A stretch of 64,000 nt of DNA from Lepidodermella squamata (taxonomy: Eukaryota > Gastrotricha), in the NCBI GenBank assembly GCA_047495785.1, contig JBLDXI010000009.1:3596001-3660000 (forward strand), written 5' to 3'. Numbering within the stretch: position 1 is the first letter of the stretch; the number at the start of each line of letters is the position of its first letter. This document shows, one piece after another, positions 57,338 to 64,000 of this stretch. The notes below the pieces were generated by a model that was not told where the DNA came from, ran no database searches, and saw only the letters and a list, made by a program, of their open reading frames with translations. Both the position numbers and the translations under genes were made by a program.

Positions 57338-59089
57338 TCAAATCCTCGGGACAAGCTTGACATGGACGCCTCCGATAGGTCGAATCGGGCCGTTTTTCGA
57401 GCCCACCTTCAACTCGCCACCCGGGTAGCCACCATCCGGCAAATCGATCCGAAACCTAAGAAGCGTGTTAACAACAGTCTGTTTCATCTCGAGTAGAGCC
57501 AATCGCCGACCAATGCAGATCCGAGGGCCGTAGCCAAAGCCAAGGAAAGCAGCGTTAGGTCTTGACTCGGCTTGCTCGCCCAGAAATCGCTCCGGATAAA
57601 AGCGATTGGTATCGACCGGCCCCCAAAGCGCTTCGTTATGATGAACAGACATCGTATCGATGTGAACCATTTGAATGGATTTAGGCAAATTAATGCCGCA
57701 AATTGACGTATCCGACATTACAAATCGATTGAAAACGTTGACGGCGACCGGGTAGAGTCGAATTGTTTCATGGCAAACTGCATCCAGGTACGGCATCTGC
57801 TGATTAATGACGTCGTAGTCAATCTTCGGGAAACCATCGCCACTTGCTGCTGATTTCGGCAATTTTTCTAGGATTTCCTGATACAACTTCTCCTGAACAT
57901 CTTGATTCTTAGCCAAAAGGTAAGCTAGGAAGCTCAGCGTTGTGCTCGTCGTTTCGTAGCCGGCGATGAAAAGCGCAATGCATTGAGCTAGAATTTCGAT
58001 TTCGGACATTGTTTTCCACTTGATAGATCCAGGTTCTGTTCCATCGGGTTTCGCATCAATCATCATTTGAAGGATGTCGTTGAGTTTTGAGTCTGACTCC
58101 CGGCGTTGAGTGATCATTTGCTTGGCGGCTTTAACGACGCAGCCAAGGGCGGAAAATTTGCCGATGACAAATTTGACTTGTAAAAAGAAAGCTTTTCGCA
58201 TTAACGGCAGAAGCTCTGTCATGAAAAATGCCAAGACTACGAAAGGAGGTGGATCGGCAACAATTTCCAAGTGTTGGCGAAGTTTTTCCAAGAAAACATT
58301 GCCCTTGCCTTGATTTTTGATGGATTGGAACTCTAGTCCGAAAGCCGTTTCTGCTATCACTTCCAGAGTCAAGAATTGAAAGCATTCGCGGATTTCAAAA
58401 TCTTTCCCGCTCCTGAAAACAAATTAATTTATAGATGACCAGTTGAGGTGAAGTGAGGTGAAGTGAGGTGAAGTGAGGTGAAGTGAGGTGAAGTGACCCT
58501 ACCTAGCATTTTCATTGAATAGTTCCATCAAATCAGCCTGACTTTTATCCAGAAGAGGCAAGTAAGATTTCAGCTTGGCCGACGAGAAAGCAGGATTCAA
58601 GATAGTTCGAACACGTTTCCAAGGTTCACCGCGAAGCAGTAGAATGACATGTGCCATGAAAAATTCATGCTGCTCATTGGGCTCAGGTTGAATCGGAAAT
58701 AACTTGAATTAACATGAATTATAAGAATTTTTTAATTATTAATTAATTTTTCTCACCATGTGCCCCTGAAAATCGGACGCTTGTTTGACGCAAATCTGAT
58801 CGATTGCTTCCAGGCTGCTCGTGATCAAAATTGGCGTTGCGCCGAAATAAATGCCGTAAAAATCGCCGTATTTCTTCGACCATTCAGCAATTATCAAGTG
58901 ACGATCCTCGCGGAATATCTGATGTACATTACCGAGTAACCAATGCGGCTCAGGACCGGGAATGCCGAGATTCTTGAAAACTCGTTGGCACCAAAACTTT
59001 CGGTACAAGTAAAAAGCTCCGACGAAGCCAATAAAGCCGGCCGTTGCCAATGGAATCATACTCAGTTGATTAAAATCGACACCGAGCAT
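57338..59089 (-). CDS. Cytochrome P450, CYP3-clan-like
   Basis: Three exons (58757-59089, 58503-58702, 57338-58412) join in phases 0 and 2 to encode 535 aa. It is a microsomal P450 with a membrane anchor at about residues 11-29 and a proline hinge PGPEPHWLLGN. Helix C reads PWKRVRTILNPAFSS, and the I-helix oxygen-binding motif is AGYETTS. The K-helix is ETIRLYP (ExxR), followed by the PERF meander. The heme signature is FGYGPRICIGRRLA with Cys477 as the iron ligand. The region GINLPKSIQMVHIDTMSVHH suggests the CYP3 clan. Such enzymes act on xenobiotics, steroids or fatty acids; the substrate is unknown. Exon 2 encodes AHVILLLRGEPWKRV and is essential to bridge the fold. A truncated relative lies 650 nt upstream. 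Confidence 0.93.
58443..58495. repeat. Decamer minisatellite in P450 intron 2
   Basis: About five perfect tandem copies of TGAGGTGAAG occupy over half of the 91-nt intron, ending close to the exon 2 donor. Confidence 0.9.
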
Positions 59090-59729
59090 ATTTGGTCAAA
59101 GGTTGAAATTTGGTTATAATATTGAAATTTGTTCAATTCAAAATGCTAGTATAGAATCAAACTCGCGTTTTGCTGCATGTGCTTTGCGTGGATGAGAGCT
59201 TGTTTTATACTGTCTCTATGACTGTCTACTTAGGAGTGAACAAATAATTACAAATTATGACCTACATCGTAGACACTGGCCCTAGCCAGTTTAATTTCGT
59301 GCACACCAATTTTTTCTGTCTTTTCAGGTTAGTAGATATTATTTGAGGTGCCACTTAAAAAAATCTGAGCCGAAATGCGCGCTGTCTTTGTTTCTGAGTT
59401 TACTAAAACATGAAACACGCCACTTGCCATTATAAAACAGCATCAACCACAAGCATCAACGCCGCGAACAAATCGCCGGCTGTTCGAAAGTTATCGGTTT
59501 TATTGATCGCATGCCGATCGGTGATAATTGATAATTGATAAAATCAAAGCCGCCAAAAACTCGAAATTATTCCCCGTCATCTTTAAGCTTGAAGGTTTGC
59601 AGAATATTCCATCGCAAAATTGCAAATAAAAATTGGGTTTGTCGTAAACTTCCGATATTTTCCCAGCCAAAATATATTCCAAAATATTTAGTTTTTATTC
59701 CAATTATTCACAATAACTCCTAGAATCGT
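59090..59729. other. Upstream region of the P450 gene
   Basis: This is the probable promoter side of the minus-strand P450 gene. No coding homology was seen. Confidence 0.45.
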
Positions 59730-60331
59730 AATGTTGACCTTCAGCTCACCGCCCGGGTAGCCGCCACCACACCTGCTACCACCGGGTAGCAGGGACATAA
59801 ATGCGGAATTTCAGTAGCATGTTAACAACTGTCAGCTTCAACTCGAGCAGAGCCAATCACAGACCTAAACAGATCCTAGGGCCGTAGCCGAAGCCGAGGA
59901 AAGCAGCATTAGGTTTTCAATTCACTCGGTCCACTCGGCTTGCTCACCAATAAAACGCTCCGGGTAAAGTCGATTATTACTAGTATCAACTGGGCCCCAC
60001 AATGCTTCGTTGCTATGAACAGACCAAGTATCAAGCTGAACGTATTGGATGGATTTCGGTATTTCATACCGCGTCAGAGTGACGTATCGATTGAAAACGT
60101 TGAAAGTAATCTGGTAGAGCCGAATCGTTTCACTGCTAACCGGCATCTAGGTACGGCATCTGCTGATCTCCGGAAACCATCACCACTTCCTGCTGATATC
60201 GGCAATTTTTCCATGATTTCTCTATTCATAGAGCAGGAATCCTCAATTTTCCTAAAGTCCTGTGCAGCGATTTTTTGCACGCAACTTAAGAAATTTGCAT
60301 TGTTTAGCCAATCTGTTTCATGATTTTTCAA
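59730..60331 (-). pseudogene. Cytochrome P450 pseudogene fragment
   Basis: This minus-strand remnant covers only the C-terminal third of a P450 closely related to the intact neighbour. It retains EKLPISAGSGDGF, then ETIRLYQITFNVFNRYV, SVHSNEALWGPVDT and PERFIGEQAE, and a GFGYGP heme-region trace near 59880. The pieces are in different frames with stops between them. The DAVCH-type K-helix lead-in is broken, and everything N-terminal (anchor, helices C to I) is missing. It reads as a decayed partial tandem duplicate. Confidence 0.82.
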
Positions 60332-61085
60332 GGACGTGATCGCAAAAAAATAATTCCAAATGCGGGCGAGGGGCTCATGTCGCTTCTCGAGTGCTTTTTT
60401 ACCATAAACACCAGAGTTTCAGGCATCACGTCGTCAAGGAAAAGCTCCCAGGTAAAACAATAATAAAGGCGATTTCCACACTAAGCTTGCCGAGACGAAT
60501 TTAACGGTGTCAAACTTAAGGTATAGGCGTAACTGGATGAGGTGGCCGAAATTAGGGCACCCGATTGCCTCATTCCGACCAGGAGTCTAGATTACTTCAA
60601 AACTAGCCATAAATCAAGGTAAAATCGTCCGGACTTGCGGATACCGGCATTCGATAACCCAAGAACGCCTCCACAATTCTGTATTTGCCGAATATTTTCT
60701 AAAAATTCACCTGGCTGGCAAAGTACGAAAAACCCGAAAAGTGGCCGAATTTAGTGCGGGATGTTGTAATATCTTATGAATTCAGTAGGAGTGATGGGCG
60801 TGAAATATATTTTGGCAGAAAAGGCTGCAAAAAAGCGTTCTCACAGCACGTGCGCACGCATTGGACCACATGGCCGATGATTCATCTTGGATTATTTGAA
60901 TCCCCTCTGCTACTATTCATAGATAAAAATGTTTAGATCCCCAATCAGAGACGTCTTCATTGTGAGTTGTAATTATTGTTAGTTGATAATTGGCGATGAT
61001 GAATGCCTCACTTTTTTTTGTTAGTTGCTAAATATTTTGAATATGGGCCAATTTTTTATTTTTTTATTAGGAAAATCATTACTGA
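60332..61085. other. Gap between the P450 pseudogene and the LRAT-GTPase gene
   Basis: No homology was recognised. The right end holds the 5' leader of the next gene, with a TTTTTTTATTAG acceptor ending at 61070, 15 nt before its ATG. Confidence 0.5.
61069..61070 (+). promoter_or_regulatory. Putative (trans-)splice acceptor before the LRAT-GTPase gene
   Basis: TTTTTTTATTAG ends 15 nt ahead of the ATG. This suggests a spliced leader or 5'-UTR intron. Confidence 0.45.
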
Positions 61086-62483
61086 ATGCATCGCGTTCTT
61101 TGGGCCGTAGCTGGAGCCGCTGCTGTAAAGGCTGGCAATGCTGTTTATGAGAAAATTATTCATCACCAAATAATCGGCATTGAAAAGCAGAAATGGCGTG
61201 AAGACCACACCATCATTTTCGATCGCTCCGTCAGGCTACAAGCACTGGAGCTGCTAGAAAATGGAGCATTTTCGATTGGCCAAGATATTCACTTGTGCAA
61301 AATTGACCGGTCTTACCTCGGCGTGGCTTACTCTCACTGGTTTCTTTTGAATGGTTGCAAAGATTACTGCCTCGAATTTGGATCTGAAACTATCGATTTA
61401 GACGAAGCTAGGGTTCAAATCACAGCCAATCACTACCACGAGACTTTGTATTCTATCACTCAAACCGTTACGGTGGACGAATCTATGCTTCGGCGTATCA
61501 GAAGCGTGGTTGGTATGCAGAATTACTCGCTTTGCCTGCGGAATTGCGAACACCTTGCTAACTACGTCTTCCGAAATCGTTGGACCAGCTCTCAGATGGA
61601 TATCGATAGCCGTCTGATGGCGATTTTCCGTGGCTACATCATCGAAGCTGATGTTTTGAGGCGGGTCAATACGTTCCCGGCTTCTATCCGGCCTCATTTT
61701 TTCGACCCGAGCCACGTGCCATCTAAATTTTACAGCTTTAACGACAACAACTTTCGTGTCAATCGCTTCGAATACTATCTTGATTCTAGCCGGGAAGATG
61801 ACTACAACATTTTGCTGATTGGTCCGACTGGATCCGGCAAGTCTCGCCTTATAAACGTGCTATTCAACGAAGAAATTTGCGAGTCTGACTGTAGTTTTGA
61901 AAACATTACCCGTGAAATTTATTTTGTTCGAGGCGAAGGTGTCATCGATGGGCGGCAGCGAAACATTGTAGTTGCCGATACTGTTGGATTTTGCGATCGG
62001 GAATGGGATGATAATGAGGTGCTGAGAATGCTGCAAAACAGAATCGGGGCAAATGTTCGACACTTGGACGCAGTTTTTGTACTTTGCACAGCTTCGGAGC
62101 GCATTGTTCCTGATTTTTTCAAAAATATCGCGATTATGCTTGATTGGCTTGGCTACAAAAACTCACGAACACGTTTCATGTTTCTTGCAACTAAATCTGA
62201 ATCTTTCAACGAAAATAAGATAGCTCAGCTTGGAAATCAATTCCATCGCATATTTCAGGATGAGAAAAACAAGGCTGATAGTAGCAGCAAAATCAAGCGC
62301 ATCGATCAGCTCGGTGAATTGTGCTTTGTTGGGTTCCCAGATGAGGCGGTCTTCGCTGGAACCGAAGCTACGCAGCGCAAGGTTACTGAGAACTGGCGAA
62401 GAATTCGGCAATTCATCGACGATGCTGGCAATAATCGAATTACTGTTCCGTGGCCGAAAAATCGGCCTTGTAACATCCTGTGA
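61086..62483 (+). CDS. LRAT-domain/P-loop GTPase fusion with CaaX box
   Basis: An intronless gene encodes 465 aa. A hydrophobic Ala-rich N-terminus (about 4-20) is followed at about 65-170 by an LRAT/NlpC-P60-like fold. H84 in AYSHWFLLNG is the candidate catalytic His, and C154 lies in the diagnostic RNCEHLANYVFRNRW. The second His of vertebrate LRAT seems absent. From about 239 a GTPase domain follows: G1 GPTGSGKS (246-253), a G2-type Thr in ENITREI, G3 DTVG (298-301) and G4-like TKSE (369-372), resembling AIG1/GIMAP-type GTPases. The protein ends CNIL, a CaaX box with terminal Leu, predicting geranylgeranylation and membrane attachment. LRAT-type domains act as thiol acyltransferases or phospholipases; the fused function is unknown. 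An AATAAA follows at 62536-62541. I know no named gene with this layout. Confidence 0.8.
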   Translation: MHRVLWAVAGAAAVKAGNAVYEKIIHHQIIGIEKQKWREDHTIIFDRSVRLQALELLENGAFSIGQDIHLCKIDRSYLGVAYSHWFLLNGCKDYCLEFGSETIDLDEARVQITANHYHETLYSITQTVTVDESMLRRIRSVVGMQNYSLCLRNCEHLANYVFRNRWTSSQMDIDSRLMAIFRGYIIEADVLRRVNTFPASIRPHFFDPSHVPSKFYSFNDNNFRVNRFEYYLDSSREDDYNILLIGPTGSGKSRLINVLFNEEICESDCSFENITREIYFVRGEGVIDGRQRNIVVADTVGFCDREWDDNEVLRMLQNRIGANVRHLDAVFVLCTASERIVPDFFKNIAIMLDWLGYKNSRTRFMFLATKSESFNENKIAQLGNQFHRIFQDEKNKADSSSKIKRIDQLGELCFVGFPDEAVFAGTEATQRKVTENWRRIRQFIDDAGNNRITVPWPKNRPCNIL

Positions 62484-64000
62484 GTGCTTATTTAAAACGA
62501 CTGTGCTTGTAGGAGACGCTGTATTGCGACGGTGAAATAAATACTATTGGACAACCATGTGATCAATTTTATCTTAATCATGGAAAATCATGGAATTTTT
62601 GGGAACATATACCGTAACGTGTGGTGATTGTGGACACTGTAACTTTGGACACTTTCGGCTTTGCATGTGTTTAGCTTTTCAGGGTTGAACGTTTAAATCG
62701 TGGGGGTTTTTGCATAAAATTCTCCGCTTCTTCAGCTTTCGTTTGAAATAAAAATCAAGATTGGAGCTGAAATCGGATTTCAGAAAAAGTTACAAGCAGT
62801 TAGACTTTGGGTGCCGTTTTGGGACCCCCCTTTTATCTTTCTAATAATCGATCAGTTTTCAATAAAAAGTTGGCATGAGTGTTCTCCTAACTTTACTCTC
62901 CCTATAATCGAAGAAAAAATGGCAATCCGTCGACGCGTTTTAGCAGGGCATTTACCTGAAAAACAGGTGAAAATAGGGGTAATTTTGGCCACTTTTGGAC
63001 GGCCCAAGTATGCGGCTGCGCTGAAAGTATTTTTTTGAACTTCTGAAAAACAGATGATGCGCCATCTGCGTTCATAATTTTTTTTCGAAATCAGACCCAA
63101 CACTCTCAGCAAACCAACGGCTGGTAACGGGTGGTAATGCGTGGGTAACGGCTGTTAACGCGAGGGAAACGCCTCCAGCCGTTATCAAGCGTTTTTTTAG
63201 GGTTAGAGCGCGGCGACCCAGGGTTTTCCACGAGTTATCAGGAATTCATAGGCGTTATTTTTATTGATGTGCTAACGGCTGCATAGTTTGAGTTGGGGTC
63301 GAATTATCAAGCGTTATTTTTTTAACGCTTCAAAAAATCGTAATGCCTGAAAACGCCTAGATGGGCATGAAAATGCTTGGTAATGCCTAAAAATGGCTGA
63401 TGATTACATAACAATGGCCATCCCGCATGCATGCCTCCACATGCAGCAAAAGTTTCTCTTCATTTGCGTTTGTTTCACAATGAAAGTTTCACCAAGTTTA
63501 AAAATCGAGATTTCAAACTGCAAGACCGATTAAGGTCAAAATCTTTCATCGTAAGCCATCGTACTGGGTGTTGTTGGCGCAGAAAATAGCTGACCATGCC
63601 TCTTCAGGGTATATTGCCTATTTTGGACTTCGGCTCTAAATTTATCAATTTTGTTCGGTTGATTTATTAGGCTAATTTGCCGGTGGTTCGCGACAGTGAC
63701 CAGCAAGTCAGTGTTTAAAGGCACCCGGATAAGAGTACCGATGCGATTACGAGGCCAACCTGGTACGCGCGAATTCCGTTTGGTGTGCGATGGTCGAATT
63801 GCCTATTGGCCCGCCGATTTTCGATTTTCGAAGCTCTCTCAGCGCTTTCATCCCGCCTAGTTTGACTTGACAGTCACCATGAGATATTGATGGGACACGG
63901 TTTTCCCGCAGTTTCTACGGCTGCCTACACCATCAAATTTGTAAATTTCAGGTTTACAAATTTCAGGCTCGGTTGAACAGGCGAACAGGATTGAAGCCAC
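62484..64000. other. Gene-free right flank
   Basis: AATAAA at 62536-62541 ends the upstream gene. Beyond it I see no coding homology. A patch at about 63118-63400 is rich in recurring TAACG/CGTTA words (see findings). The window may end inside an unrelated gene's intron or upstream region. Confidence 0.45.
62536..62541 (+). terminator. Polyadenylation signal of the LRAT-GTPase gene
   Basis: AATAAA lies 53 nt after the stop codon. Confidence 0.55.

Noticed and set aside
57119-57496. 125-codon plus-strand ORF antisense to the P450 3' end
   Set aside because: Half of it is antisense to the conserved P450 C-terminus and half is low-complexity TTC-rich DNA.

Overview
The window is nuclear DNA of an ecdysozoan animal, most likely a nematode. 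The genes have short spliceosomal introns (from about 50 nt, GT-AG). Several same-strand genes are packed 50-200 nt apart, each with a pyrimidine-rich AG just before its ATG and often an AATAAA behind the gene ahead. That is the layout of spliced-leader operons. EB-module cysteine-rich proteins and insect-type gustatory-like receptors also fit a worm. The species assignment is inference; no rRNA, tRNA or spliced-leader gene was recognised.

Left part (1-20 kb). On the minus strand lie MFSD12 and TMUB, which may be co-transcribed. On the plus strand is a probable five-gene operon: 3-hydroxyisobutyrate dehydrogenase, a small orphan, an NCBP2AS2 homologue, an Abraxas-family MPN protein and a LanC-like protein. 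The LanC-like gene carries a 2.7-kb intron full of transposon debris. It converges, with only 24 nt between stop codons, on two tandem GT10 fucosyltransferases on the minus strand. A 545-residue Gln/Ser-rich orphan follows.

Middle part (20-46 kb). CLASP (five exons, 1548 aa) is on the plus strand. A 3.6-kb gene-free stretch with two inverted-repeat elements separates it from a minus-strand pair, PIGW followed by a CDK2-like kinase, only 48 nt apart. Full-length alpha-spectrin (nine coding exons, 2471 aa, with SH3 and EF hands) then covers 36.6-46.2 kb.

Right part (46-64 kb) is more lineage-specific. It holds two tandem PPxY-bearing membrane orphans, a ten-exon secreted EB-module protein with one intron made almost wholly of a TTAAAA repeat, a gustatory-receptor-like 7TM protein, a CYP3-clan-like P450 with a decayed P450 fragment beside it, and an intronless gene joining an LRAT/NlpC-P60-type domain to a P-loop GTPase and a terminal CaaX box. 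This fusion is the most unusual gene in the window. The last 1.5 kb has no recognisable gene.

All exon joins were worked out by reading splice sites and checking phase by hand; none has transcript support here.
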